DNA of 64,000 bases from Mytilus edulis (GCF_963676685.1 NC_092345.1:84695592-84759591), one strand, 5' to 3'. Counted from the stretch's first letter, positions 25,386 through 37,900 are shown. Numbers and translations: made by a program. Notes: generated by a model not told the origin, from the letters alone.

Positions 25386-25745
25386 GAGAAATAGTAAGCG
25401 AAACACTGAATCAACTTTTAAATATGGTTGACAACGTACCGATGAGGGAAACAACCATAAATGCCACCAGTTTGGAGTATATAAAAATACCAATTAATGT
25501 AGCCAGGAGTACTTTTGGCACAAATATCCAACTTGATAATAAAAAAATACAAAACTGTAAGAAGGCTCCGTGGTTTACTGGTGATTGTAAAAAAAAAACA
25601 GAGAAAATATAAATCACCAATAGAAAATTTAGTAGATATCAATCATAAATCAGAAAGCCAAAACTAAATTATAAGAGAAAAAAAATATGAGACGACTATG
25701 AGTAAAAGTATGCCGAGAAACAAGAAAAAAATTAAGAAATGAAAT
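25386..25745 (+). pseudogene. Decayed LINE fragment
   Basis: A frame at 25424-25612 ends with KAPWFTGDCKKK, resembling the PWF-D-C-K/R linker that follows the endonuclease domain in many non-LTR retrotransposons. Past its stop the reading continues in other frames as Lys/Arg-rich debris (RKFSRYQS). No reverse transcriptase follows. Short and weakly matched, so the call is tentative. Confidence 0.45.
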
Positions 25746-27162
25746 ATGTAACATTTTAGGTTTGGTTGTTTGGACATGTTTAGAAAGAGTGCCACTGATG
25801 TTTTGTGTACGTTATAAAGATCCTTGTAACAACTCAAATTGGACCATATGTTGGGGTTTTTTTTTCGCCTACGTTTATCTATGATCAAGACAATGTGCTT
25901 ATTTTGATGACCTCCAAACGAGTTAGGGCCCATGGTTCTGTGAATGAGATGTACCAAAATTGCATCCATGCTTAAATTCATGTCCGTAAAATCGAATAAC
26001 TTTCTTTATCTTTAAATATTTGAACAATTTGACAGTAGTCCATACATACTGTCGATTTAAAAACAAAATGGATGCCTGTAGCAAATTCTAATTGCATATT
26101 TTTGAAAGTTGACTCTTTGTGGCCTTCGCATGGCGACATTTTCGTCGATTTTACTTTTTGGAGTAAATATTTCATCTGTATTTTATATACTTTTTCACTT
26201 TTTTGGTCTTTTGGAAAATGTTATTTGTGCTGTATTTAGACCCTTCTACAACGAAATTTGTTTTACATGCACACGTATAAAAATTGCGGTTTTTATCTAA
26301 CGCAGTCATAGGTTTGGACGTAGTTTTCAATTTAGACTTGTATATATGTATATATATATATATATTAACAAGTCAAAAAGGGTACAACATCACCATAAAA
26401 TAACAATAAAATGAACAAATGTTAGCTATTTCGGATTACAGATATCCTTCTTCAGTATGACCACTAAAATGAATCATGTCAATTAATCTATTCTTATTAT
26501 AACACTATCACAATCTTGAAATTTATACACAAACAAAAAACAGTTTAGGCGAACATCAGAGACGCTGGTACAATTTTAAAATTTCCAAACACGACGCAAA
26601 GACTGCAAAGAGATGCCAAAATAAAAATAGTAATTTGCGATGTGAACTGACACAACTCTAAAATTCCAAAGGTGATGCCAGTAAAAATGTAACAACAACT
26701 GCGTGGATAACAGTCCCCAAAAATAAACAAAAACGCCCTAACCGATCTAAGTTGGTATAATATTTCAAATTTGACAACGGTAGGGCAATTGCAACAGAGA
26801 CGGCATATTTAAGCCCCCCCCCCAAAAAAAAAAATAGCAGTTAAATAATGATTAGAAAAATAAATAAATTTTTATTTACTAAGGTAAAATAACTGAACGT
26901 GGCTGTGTACTTGAATGAATGGAGCCCTGTAATTTAAACTGGTATATTTTTTTTTCTTAAATTCTTAAAGCTGTAAGTCCAGTACGGAAGCCGGAGTTAC
27001 TGGGACCAAGTGATGATAGGAAAAACAGTGATGACAGGAAAATGAGTGATGGTAGGGAAAATGAGTGACTCATTCTATGTTTTTTTCATTTATGCCCTCT
27101 GGGGAAACTGTCCTTAACTTTCTAATCCAAAATCTTTCCCGAGTTACTCTGTCAGCCTTCGA
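25746..27162. other. Intergenic DNA with a short TA microsatellite
   Basis: Includes a (TA)n-type run at about 26341-26366 and a poly-C/poly-A boundary near 26814-26835. Minus-strand frames at 25664-25981 and 25978-26175 abut in different frames; see findings. No recognised gene. Confidence 0.6.
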
Positions 27163-27302
27163 CCAACCCTCGTTGTGGTCTATGATTGTGATGGTAAGGT
27201 ATTTGAGATCAGCTTGGGCGTCGTCATTTGAGATCACCTGGGCACGCCCAAGCTGATCTAAAAAAACTTACCATCACAATCATAGACCACAACGAGGGTT
27301 GG
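27163..27302. repeat. Long hairpin, about 59-bp arms with 22-nt loop
   Basis: The left arm (27163-27221) opens ccaaccctcgttgtggtcta and the right arm (27244-27302) is its complement. The outer 34 bp (ccaaccctcg... to ...atggtaag) and the inner 16 bp (agatcagcttgggcgt) pair perfectly, with a mismatched patch between. Immediately right of it begins a family A fragment. Confidence 0.9.
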
Positions 27303-27490
27303 GACAGGTGCAAAATTGCAGCGGGGTTAAACATGTTTTGTAAGATCTCAACCCTCCTCCTATACCTCTAACCAATGTAGATTAAAGAAACACAGAAAAT
27401 CGCACAGTATACTCAGTTTAAAAGAATTCCGAGACCAATGTCAGAATAGGTAACAAAAAAAGTAAGCAAAATGACATTGATACATAAATT
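27295..27490 (-). repeat. Family A fragment
   Basis: gggacaggtgcaaaattgca, gcggggttaaacatgttttg and the cctcctatacct segment match 23625-23700 in the same orientation. Confidence 0.8.
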
Positions 27491-29246
27491 TACAAAGGAC
27501 TGCTAGCAGTTACTGATATATACCAGCTCCAGCCTTCAATCGAACTGATTGAACGATTTTGTCTTCATCGTATGAAAATCAAGTACCATCCCTTCCGAAA
27601 GGGGTTTAGTATCATACCATAAAAAATATATGAGAAGAACATAACTAGTATCACAGCACTGAGTATCATGACAACAACTGGTTTTAGAAAAATGTTTTGA
27701 ATTCCGATGCAAAGACCTCATGAGTTAACCAATATACAATCCTTAATGACTTGACAATAGTATCTTTACGATATCCTTCCGAATAATTAGATATAGGAAG
27801 ATGTGGTGTAGGTGCCAATGAGACAACTCTCCATCCAAATAACAATTTATAAAAGTAAACCATTATAGTAAGTCTGTTTAACGGTTTGGTTAGCTTTTGA
27901 GGTGAATGCCGACATTTTTTGTGCTTAGTAAAGAATATTACCATAGAATATTGGATGTGAAATACCTGAACGTATAAGATGTCTGCATGTTGATTTATAT
28001 TTACGAATGATGTCCTTGTAATGGTGATAAAATTCATTAAATTTTTTGAATAGTTTGTGATATCAAAAACTCTGGTGTAATAATTTTTAAGTAATACAGA
28101 GACTTCTTTCTTTGAAATCAAATACGTTGTTACATACACGAGCGAATCGAATAAGTTGAGATAAATGCATGTAAATACCATAAGATGGCGACAAGACATC
28201 ATGCACCATCTAAAAATGGATAATTAACAATAAGAAATGAAAAAACATCTCTTATATCAAAAATTTGGGTATTAAGCTGCCTGTTAAAGATATACCGGAT
28301 ATCTAGATCCAGGAAAGGGCAGTGTTCATTGTTAGTATTTGCTTTATATAAAGTCAGCTAGGCAGGATAAATCTCTTTAATGTACGTACTGAAGTCCGAG
28401 TAAAAACCGACAAACGTATTATTCGAATGCAAAAATTAAGTTTTATTTTAAATCGATTTACACTAGAAACTATAAAAAAAAGGCTCTTTAAAGCTTTATG
28501 TCGAAAATAAATAAAACATGTATGATTTAAAGCACAAATGCAAAGATTAAAACTTTAAATCCCACGGCAAAATTAAAAAACAAATATGAATAAAGAATTA
28601 AATGGGTGTCTTTCGCCTTCTTTGATTGTAAATAAGAGAGAATCTTAGACCTAAATTTTCAATTAAAATTTGATGCAAAAATGCAGATAACTAATGTTAA
28701 TTTTCTTTAAAAAAAAAACAATTAATTTATTAGATTTCAACTTACAAATATTAATATTTTACAAGCATAGATTATTTTGCTTGATTTTTTAATGTTTTTT
28801 TAATTGAGTATGTTAAGGGCAGGTAACTCTACAATGGCGCATTTTTTTAAGGAATCTACATGCAATTTGCTATTCTATATAATAGCAGGAAAAAACGTAT
28901 GGTGACCCTATATTTTCTTAAAGCTATCTTTTCGTATTTTATTTTACATTTCTATCGTTTAGTTTAGCTTCTTATCACATAATGATGTTTTTTCTTGTTT
29001 ACAAGCCATTCAAAATGTGCCATTTTGTCACAACTTGTACCTTATGACCTTTTATTTCATTATATTTTTTTAATATACCACAGCAGACACTACGTTTTGA
29101 TTAAGTATGAACATACTCTATCATTTTTCATTTATACTTAAAATTGTATCTCTTTTTTTTTTTTTATTCAACAACAAATTGCACTTTCTGCTGTTAACAA
29201 TATACGTCACTAGTCCAGCATACAATTCCTAAAAGCTCGAGTACTA
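27491..29246. other. Intergenic, one dispersed-repeat fragment
   Basis: 27786-27865 carries, on the minus strand, a family B tail (gtttacttttataaattg, atttggatggagagttgtct). A 172-codon minus-strand frame at 27684-28202 runs through it; see findings. The remainder to 29246 is AT-rich and unassigned. Confidence 0.6.
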
Positions 29247-29528
29247 CTTCTTCTTCTTCTGTATGTATTATCCTTCCATTAAGGAACACCAAGAATATCT
29301 TGTAGCACTTTAAATATATATACACTATATACACAGGTTCTCCATAGGTCCTCTCAAGGAATTATGTACATGTATACACGACCTATACTACTAATGCTGG
29401 TCTCAACACTATAAGTAAAGTTTATAGAAAAAAGGGAGCAGACTACCTTGCCATCACCTCAATCACTGATATGTATATATTAAGACAAATAATATATATG
29501 TTATAAAGTTACTGATCACTTGGAAATA

Positions 29529-30434
29529 CTACACATTAGATGAACTTGTCCCTTTGTTAATTGTTGATGTTATTTTGAGTCCTTCCAACAGTTTAAGTCT
29601 TTTAATATATAGCTGATGACACAATTCGGTAGATATTTTTGTAATGACCGTTATTTGTTCGGTATTAAAATTTCCACTAAAGTTTGAGCAGTCCAAAATC
29701 AGAAGCAATATAGATTCATGGTTTCCAAAGAGTTCAAGCCATTTCTTTTCCCCAATTACATGAATAACTTCTAATTTCAAACGGCTGTAGTATAATTGTC
29801 TTACACTATGAAGAGCTGGACATTCTAGCAAAATATGTTTAATATCCTCTGAATATATCGCACATAGCTGGCAAATGTGATCAGCGTTTTCTATTTTAAA
29901 TTTATATCTAGTTGCTTGTGTCATAAATGTGCCAGTCAGCATCCTAGCTTTAGTGATGCCCATCTTCACTTCTGATACCATTGAGCGGAGGGATTTCCAT
30001 AATGTATGCGGAGTACCAATAGACAGTACATTTACATTTATATATTTTAGAGTTAATTTATTGTCCATTTCAGCTTTAAGTAAGTTTGTCCATGTCTTCT
30101 GGATTGCACATTTACACTGATATTTAAATGCTAATTTTGATGGTTGTTCCAGTAATAGAGAATCAATATCTGGTAACTCATACAATTCAAGAATTTCTTG
30201 AATTCTACCCAAAAAACTGTCACAGTTATCACCATTTACTGCACGTTGTCTGAGCAGAAGATTTCTTATTGTTGTGTTATTACAAGTGAGAATGTTATGG
30301 AGAAGACTAAGATGCCTCTTGTGTATCTCTGCATCTATCGGTAGTGCACCCAATAGTAAATAGACTATACATGTTGCTGTACGCGTTGGCAAAGATTGAA
30401 ATCGGCGCAGATTTGAGATATGAAATCTTTTCAA
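29529..30434 (-). pseudogene. LINE C-terminal segment, after frameshift
   Basis: 301 codons continuing the protein above. The reading resumes in frame from about 30540, and the listed Met is internal. It contains CQLCAIYSEDIKHILLECP, a Cys-x2-Cys...His-x4-Cys cluster like the zinc-binding end of many LINE reverse-transcriptase proteins. It stops with TAG/TAA-type termination about 280 nt before the tail repeat. Confidence 0.85.
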
Positions 30435-30454
30435 GATGTCTAATTGAGAGTTAT

Positions 30455-31708
30455 TCAGAGGGAGAACTTCCAGACCATATAATAACTTCGGTATGATGTA
30501 AGACTGGTAAATTTTGTAAGAGACAATTGGATTGATACCATTGATCCATGGAGGCCTGTATTAAGTAAGGCATACATTGTCCTTCTAGATAAACTAATAC
30601 GATCCTCTATATTTAAAACATTTTCTTTCAGTTCTGACCTAAGAATACCAAGATGTACTGCTTGGTTGGTTGGCGATATGTCAGAGTCCCCTAGTTTCCA
30701 AGACAATGAAGATTTTATACTTTTTGTTTTACTGAATACCACTGCTTTTGTCTTTGTGGGGTGAATTGTAACTCTATCTTGTAAGGAATGTCTATGTAAA
30801 GTTGACAACATACATTGTAGTTCATTAGTATCTCTTGAGAGAAGAGCGATGTCGTCGGCACATGTTGGACAACCCATATAAATGTTGCCTATTCTAAATC
30901 CGAGTCTTGCCCTTTGTAATTCCATTAGCAAATTGTTGTTATAGATTTTATATAGCAATGGAGACAAAATTCCACCTTGTCTCACTCCTTGAAGAATTTT
31001 AAAGTTGTCACTAATTCCACCAGCCCATCTTACTTTAGAAGTCATACCATTATATAGGTCTTTTACGATAGTCCATATCTTAGGGTGCACCCCTGTTTCG
31101 TACAACTTGTCAAGAACGATTATATGACTGACAACATCAAACGCCTTCATACTGTCAACTGTAATAAGACATAACGGTGTCAGAGGAGTAAGTTTGCTCT
31201 CACATTTTGCTTCTAAGATAATCAGTGCTGCTAGTAGCATGGATAGGCCTTTTGTAAACCCAAACTGAAGCGGACTTTGATCATTTCCAAAATGTTGTTC
31301 AATTTTTGGGAGTAATACACATTCAAATAACTTAGTGAAAACAGGAGTTAGAGTTATTCCTCTGTAATTATCCAAAATGGAAGGATCTTTTAATTTCTTC
31401 AGAATTGGTGTTAAGATTCCAGACTTTAAAGCATCAGGGAAGGCACCATTACTTAGTATTGAGTTAAAAGACTTTGTTATAATTGGCACTAAAATGTCTC
31501 CTGCTGCCTTCAGTTGTTCGGCACATATATCAAATTCGTCTATTGCTTTACCAGCATGTAGGTGATTAATACCGCTCTGGATCTCATTCTCAGTAAATGG
31601 TACAAAAGCCTCTGTACTGTTGGAACACATCTCAGAGATAAGTTTATGTCTTATAGTACAAAGCTCGAGGTATTTTTCGTCATACCCTTTATCCTTCGGT
31701 ACTTGCAT
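30455..31708 (-). pseudogene. LINE reverse transcriptase segment
   Basis: This 417-codon frame has the reverse transcriptase landmarks in order: a GKA-type N-terminal motif (HAGKAIDEFDICAEQLK), DNYRGITLTPVFTKLFE, LQFGFTKG, motif A VDSMKAFDVV, motif B GVRQGGILSPLLY, motif C CADDIALLS (usually FADD or YADD), and a downstream thumb region with HPTKTKAVVF. All three catalytic Asp positions are present. The true frame is lost near 30540, where a one-base shift moves the continuation into the next entry. No endonuclease domain precedes it. It encodes the copying enzyme of a selfish element, here probably inactive. Confidence 0.9.
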
Positions 31709-32069
31709 TCGAGGAATCTATCCTTTATTCAGCTAAACGTAAGCCGACGAACAAAAACCGGAAGTTATTGCATAAGGTCAAGGTCATTAATTATGAATGG
31801 CAACTTTACGAAACCTGACTCGACCAGGGACAATAATTTGCCGAGTATTTAGGCAAATTAAGAGAGAAAGTAATTTAGATAAGTATGTAAAGTACAAGTA
31901 TATATAAAAGACATCTTTTGATAAGTCATGAATCATAATGAATTGTATCAGAAAAGCTAATATGAGGCAGGCATAAACATGTGAATGGGGACGAAGTCTG
32001 TGTGATTTTTTTTTTTTTTTAATTCAGTCGTGAAAAAAGGGGATTTAAGATGTGACGTTATTTAAACTA

Positions 32070-32077
32070 TGACGTCA
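32070..32077. promoter_or_regulatory. Palindromic TGACGTCA (CRE-type) site
   Basis: Exact 8-bp palindrome, the consensus for CREB/ATF factors. The same motif appears in the next unit at 32292-32299. It lies about 340 bp upstream of the LINE remnant and 2.7 kb upstream of the first clear COQ10 exon. Function is unproven. Confidence 0.3.
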
Positions 32078-32291
32078 TATTCAATGTAAACAAAGAACTG
32101 CTGTCATCGGGTAACGTTTTTTCATATCAAACAATTATTAAAAATGAATATTGGTATTGTACATGTATGCATGTTGTATGAATGTACTTTTTTTGTAACT
32201 TAAATATTTGTTAAAAAAAATAATGGAAATACAGTAACGTTTCCGATTTTGGTTCTGCTGTTAGGGATATTACTTGTCACGTTATTAAAGT

Positions 32292-32299
32292 TGACGTCA
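32292..32299. promoter_or_regulatory. Second TGACGTCA site in tandem unit
   Basis: Same palindrome as 32070-32077, retained in a diverged neighbouring copy of the repeat unit. Confidence 0.3.
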
Positions 32300-32549
32300 T
32301 GTTCATTGTAAACAAAGAAATGCAATGGCCAATGCATTGGGTAACGTTAATTCATATCAAGGACAAAGAATTATTAAAAATGAAATATTGGTATTGTGTT
32401 CCTCGAGTTCCTATATTTTACTAGACTACTCATTCTCACGACAACAAGACCAGAAAAAGGAAGCAGATTTCTGTGTTCTGCGCAAATGGAGGAATTAAAA
32501 AAGGGATTTTTCAACTGTAATAGGGACTTCGTCCTGATATTATCCTACC

Positions 32550-32877
32550 ACCAAAACAATCCCCACCCAAGGGAGTGTGTAGGACACTGGGAAATCTGTT
32601 ATTATGGTGGAGGAAGCCGAAGTACTCGGAGAGAACCACCAGGATTTTCGGCGGGAACAGACAACTCAAAGAGATTTCAGAAGATTGATCTCCAGGTCAA
32701 GCTGGGAACAACTTTGACCTACCAAGGCCCCCAAAGTATCCAATATAGTTTTAACTCCGGTCTTGATACCAGAGATGTGTGTGGGAGGGTCAAAATTACC
32801 CTACTGATGTACTGAAAATTCGACGTCTCGAGTGAGAATCGAACTCGGGACCTTCAGTAATGTAGCCATCGTCTTGA
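32550..32877 (-). mobile_element. tRNA-derived SINE, head truncated
   Basis: Homologous over its length to 61983-62349. The minus-strand head has the B-box-like gagttcgattctcac, while the A-box part is lost at 32877. The body shares tattatggtggaggaagccg, gattgatctccaggtcaa and gataccagagatgtgt. The 139-codon plus frame over it is a by-product. Confidence 0.85.
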
Positions 32878-33120
32878 GTTCCTCCCTATATTTTACTCAA
32901 CTGATAACTATATATTTTATTCAAAGTCTCATGCAAACAAGACAGGAAAATGAAGTAGATTTCTGTGCAGATGCTGAGATTTAAAAAAGTCTGAAAAAAA
33001 AAGTTAACGATTTTGAGTTCATTAGTAGAATGGAAAAATTCGAGAAATTTTCCCGATTTTTTTGTTGTTGATATTTTTGATGGATTTTGTTACCGTTGTT
33101 GGGGACTTCATCCCCAGATT

Positions 33121-34376
33121 ATAACTGATAGTTGTATTCATTTTATTGTTTAACTCAATAATTTGTTATTATAATAATTTACATAATAAACTTAGTTAAA
33201 AATTGAACAAAAAATCTTTAAGCATTTTAAAAGCAGCAAATTTCAATACAATTGGAAACTGTCAGATACTACGATAGTAAAATCCTGTGTTTTTATTATA
33301 ACTATACATGTGATGTAACTCCATTCTACGGCTGTTCTCAGCATCTTTATTTATGTAAAATACATAAACCCATTTATCATGTTTATAATTATTTAAATCT
33401 GAATTTCGCCAAAACTCTAAAACTGTACATGACTCAGTGACTGCACTGGGCTTCTCCTATTTCTTCTTTAATTACTGATTAATTTTTATTCTTTATCGCA
33501 AATTGTGATTTTCTTGTTCATCAAAATATGGCTGCTGACAGATGACAAAAGCACCAACAATTTCCTGTTCTTGACTAATGGTAATATTTTTTATGGTAAA
33601 AGAAAAAAATAAATAGGAAAAAATTATGTTGCAGTGGGAAAGTTTTAGTGCAATTAGGAATAAATTGTAAGATTTAATTGTTTCCCATCATATTTCTAAA
33701 TAAACAACCTAAGGGGAAAGTCCCTCACACAAGTAAAAAGCCAACTATTGATATATAATCAAATCTAAAATAAAATAATTACTTTATCAATTAATGATGT
33801 ACATGTACACATAAGTATACGAAAATTACACTTTTAGAAATGAAAATCATGATATAAATGCACATTTTTTAATAGCCTGTTTCATTATAATTATTTAACT
33901 TATATTTTTGAACTTGAATTTTAATTTATTCCATGTATACAGAAAAAGTCCAGCAGAATTCTTTTATGTTGTTTACAGTTTGATCATTCCAATTTAGACA
34001 GAATGGCAATTTGATAAATATGTAGAAGAATTATCTATCAATCTATATTGAAAAAAATAGGAAAGACTTGAAGTATATATGGACCTTTTAAGAAAAAGAC
34101 AATAGAAGATTTGATGAAAATTGCTCTTTATTATCATTTAAACATACATGTACATGTATAACAGCCCTTAACCATAAATATGTGTATATTACATGTACAT
34201 ATAAAGTCCTAAAAACTGATAATTTATTATTATGATAACAACTTTAAATATTAAGTGCTTAAATCTGGTAAAATGATCATACATCATTTCTTAAATTTTG
34301 CCACCTGATATCACGGATAAAGTTTTATTTAAACCACAATATTGGAATTCCAGTAATATTATTCCTGTTTGTTTAT
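33121..34376. other. Intergenic DNA upstream of COQ10
   Basis: AT-rich with several acatgtacatgta runs. No repeat family or coding exon recognised. The true COQ10 promoter and first exon may lie here. Confidence 0.5.
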
Positions 34377-34411
34377 ATGATTGATCTCTTGGAAGTCATT
34401 GCTTTTCAGAG
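34377..34411 (+). other. Possible COQ10 first coding exon (weak)
   Basis: ATG at 34377 gives MIDLLEVIAFQ plus two bases, then an AG|GT donor. The two bases complete an Arg codon with the next exon and keep the COQ10 frame. However the peptide lacks mitochondrial presequence character and the start context is poor, so this may be chance. Confidence 0.2.
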
Positions 34412-34778
34412 GTACATGTATCAATCCAAAAAACTTGACCATTTTCTGAAGAAAAAAAATTAACCAAAAGTTAGCACAGTTAAAATGATTAACTGTGATA
34501 AATGCATATTTCAGTATTTTGATAAATTGAAAAACAATAGTTTTAAAAATTAATCAACAAAACAAGGTTTAATTTTTTTGTATTTTATTTCTGAATTTTA
34601 CATTTTAATTGACTAAGTCTTTAGTTATTTAAATAACAGTTCACTTGTACGCTGACAGCACCATTTACAAGTAAACTCTTGGTTTCAAAAACCTTTTACA
34701 AATTATTTGAGTTTACTTTTCTTGATATCTTACTTTATGTTTTACCTATCAGCTCAATGAGTATGTTTTTTTTTGTAG

Positions 34779-34928
34779 AACTGCAGTATTAGCCTGCTAC
34801 CCAATAATACCATGTTTCAGCCATGATGATATATGCCTCACACAACAAAGATGTTTGTTTCAACTACCAAAGTTACCAGGCACCACCACTAACAAGAGAA
34901 AAGACTATTCAGAAAGGAGATTGCTAGG
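34779..34928 (+). CDS. COQ10: COQ10 exon a
   Basis: Visible residues 1-50, with the first base completing an upstream codon. The N-terminal half is poorly conserved ([17 protein letters not shown]); it ends [12 protein letters not shown], matching human KRKEYSERRIIG. Acceptor ttttttgtag, donor gtaaat. Confidence 0.9.
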
Positions 34929-37900
34929 GTAAATCATTAAAACCAGTAAAAACGTTAAAAAAAAACACTCGCACAAGTTTTGACATGTTAGACAACAGCT
35001 AAATAGTAATTAAAAATGATCATAATGGTGAGTTTTGCAACACTTCATAATTTTTTAAATTGGTAACCTTTAAAACTGAAATATTTTGATAATACATACA
35101 TATTAATACTCTTTATTCATAATTGGCAATTTGAGTTATTTAATTTCAATATAATAATAAATGAGCCTTTGTCAAGTTTATTATTACTATTACTATGCAC
35201 ATTCTGTATGCCATCATTTGTCCTTTTCCTGTGCCATTCTTTAACATCAGACACTTTAGACTTTTTGTACGCCTCTGAATGTAATAAAATTTGTCATAAA
35301 GAAGATTGTCAGGTGAAAAGTATGAGTGTTTTGTATTTTATTGAAGAAATCACATATGTCCCTAGCAATGGACGAAATGTATATTGAATTTGTCTTAACA
35401 TTTGAAAGTAATCAATGACCTAAAGAATAGCTAATGGAAATGCTGTAATATCATCTTAATACTGGAGTAGCCAATCAAATTAATGTAGATTTTTTTGTAT
35501 CACACTAAATAAAGAAATAGCAACCATTAGCCAATATCCTGCAGAGGCATTAATAATAGGATTATTGAGAGGACCCTCAGGATGATCATACTTTACTCAA
35601 ATGGCAGTCATATTTGCGTAAAAGCATTTCTTAACAAAAATAAGAGCCAATTGGCAACCTAATCACAATGAAATGACCAACATTTTTTCTAAGCAAAATG
35701 AATTTTGGACCTTAATCGTAATCTGCCATTTCTGACATTCGCCTTTTAGTTTAGGACATATCTGGAAATATTGAGAATTGCTGTAGACAAGTCATGTTTG
35801 TTATAATTAGTTAAAAATTAACAGGATAACTTGTTCACAGTGATGTCAAAATCAAAATCAGGCAAATATATACTATAAGTAAGGACAGAAAAATATATTG
35901 AAGAATTTTGTGGAATAAGACTTGAAAAAAACATAGAAATATATATTTTGTTTAGAAAATTATTGCCAGGGATTATTGAAACATAGGCAAAAATGCAAAA
36001 TCAATTATTATGGTTTCTTTTAATACTGTATACAAGTAATGCTTTCAAAATCTATATGCATAATTAACCAAATCTGATTTATTTGTACAATAATAAAAAC
36101 ATGAGAAAAAAATCTGAAAGTACAGCATTATAATAATCATTATATTTTAAAGGTATTCCATGGAACAGATGTATGAAATTGTTGCTGATGTTGAAAAGTA
36201 TACAGAATTTGTTCCTTGGTGTACCCAGTCAACAGTATTCAACAGTAAACCAGGAAGTTTTAAATGTAAGATGGAAGTAGGGTTTCCTCCCTTGAGTGAA
36301 AGATACACTTCCTGTGTTACAGTTGCTAAACCAAACCTTGTAAAGGTTAGTATTGTGATACTTGACATAGAAATGAAACAAAATAATACTATAAAATGCA
36401 TTTTCCCGTTTCAATGGTTTTACATTTAATACTAATTTTTGGGGCCCTTTATAGCTTACTGTTCGGTGTGAGCCAAGGCTCAGTGTTGAAGGCCGTACCC
36501 AGACCTATAATGGTTTACTTTTATAATTTGTTATTTGGATGGAGAGTTTTCTCGATGGCACTCATACCACATCTTCCTATATCTGATTACAACAGAGTTC
36601 AAATAATAAGCAAATATTTTTAAAGAACCTATAAGGCATTTTTATCCAGTTGTCTTTTTTGTGTGTCTTGGACCAAAATACAGACTTTACCATATTTACA
36701 AAAGAGAATAGGTATCTTGTACCTGCGTCTCCTTCTACTTCAACTTAGCTTATTTGTCACCTGTTTCAGATCCAATGTTACATTGTACCTCACACTTTTT
36801 ATATAATGAAAATGGCTTTATTATATACTATTTAGTAACAATATTTTAGTCCGTTAAAATCTTTGGTTTTTGAAGGGGGTTAATAAGGAGCTTGCTGTGG
36901 TCAAGGTTCATAGAATTGAATTTGAAGATTAAAAATAAGTAATGGTAGTTGGGCACAAGCTTCAATTGTAAAACTGGCATACATTCCTTTTGTAATAATT
37001 AACAAAACTAGTATCTCAATTGTTTGTAAAACAATTGAAAGGTCTTTCCTGTAAAAGTGATGTTTTCGTAATGTTCTTTGTATGACCTTTCGTTTGATAT
37101 ACGACAAGCATACCTTTTGAAACTTTCCGCTTTTTACACTTAATGACCTCATCCGCCTACATTTTTGAGATCGGAAGTATGATATATGTAACACAGGGTA
37201 GATGAGCTTTCATTTGATATGCGACAACGCCATGTTCTAAAAAGTTTGATTTTTGCACTTAATTACCCCATCCAACCAATTTTTGGAGGTTGGGAATTTG
37301 ATATTTCAATTGTACACATCATGACCTTTCATTTTATATACAACAACCCTATCATAAAAGAAATTTGTTTTTTTGCACTCAATGACCCCATCCAACCAAT
37401 TTTTGGGGGACGTCAATTTGAAATTTGAAATGTACGCTTCATGTTCTTTCGTTTGATATGCGACAACCTTACCATCTGAGAAATCTGAATTTTTGCACTA
37501 AATGACCCCACCCTTCCACCTGAGATGAAAAAGAGGTTTAAAATTTTCATTTTTAAGTAGAGTTTATTGAGACCTTCAATTTGATATATCAGATAACCCC
37601 ATTTGACAAAGTGCCAAAAGTGATGCAATATCAACGATATAAATAGAAGTTATGAAATTTACAAAGTCAATGCAAAACATGAAAATTTCAAAATGATTTT
37701 TTGGTGTTTTTTTTAAATGGAATTTTTTGGTATTTGGTCAAACATATAACTATATGAACGTCTTCAATTTCTGAAACATTTTAAGTGGTAAGCTGTTGTT
37801 GATTCAGAAATACATGCCGCCGCTCGCAAAATTTCAAACTGCATTATCTTTAAAACGACAATAGATATCTCAAATCTGTTAAATGGTAAATGATCTACAG

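Larger units (their letters stand above)
29247..31730 (-). mobile_element. 5'-truncated non-LTR retrotransposon (LINE)
   Basis: Minus-strand element with reverse transcriptase and C-terminal regions in two frames (next two entries), about 280 nt of 3' UTR and a (GAA)n tail at about 29247-29261. No endonuclease domain is visible upstream of the reverse transcriptase, so it is 5'-truncated, as is usual for LINEs. The right limit is approximate. Confidence 0.85.
31986..33120. repeat. Degenerate tandem units interrupted by a SINE
   Basis: Phrases recur with drift: gacgtcat near 32071 and 32293, caatgtaaacaaagaa near 32083 and 32308, gggtaacgtt near 32109 and 32339, attattaaaaatgaa near 32134 and 32370, tcctatattttact near 32410 and 32885, and ggggac near 31986, 32523 and 33100. 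The later unit is split by the SINE at 32550-32877. Confidence 0.7.

Noticed and set aside
32396..32815. 139-codon plus-strand frame
   Set aside because: Lies on the antisense strand of the SINE; the same frame pattern recurs at 61983-62267 on the other copy.
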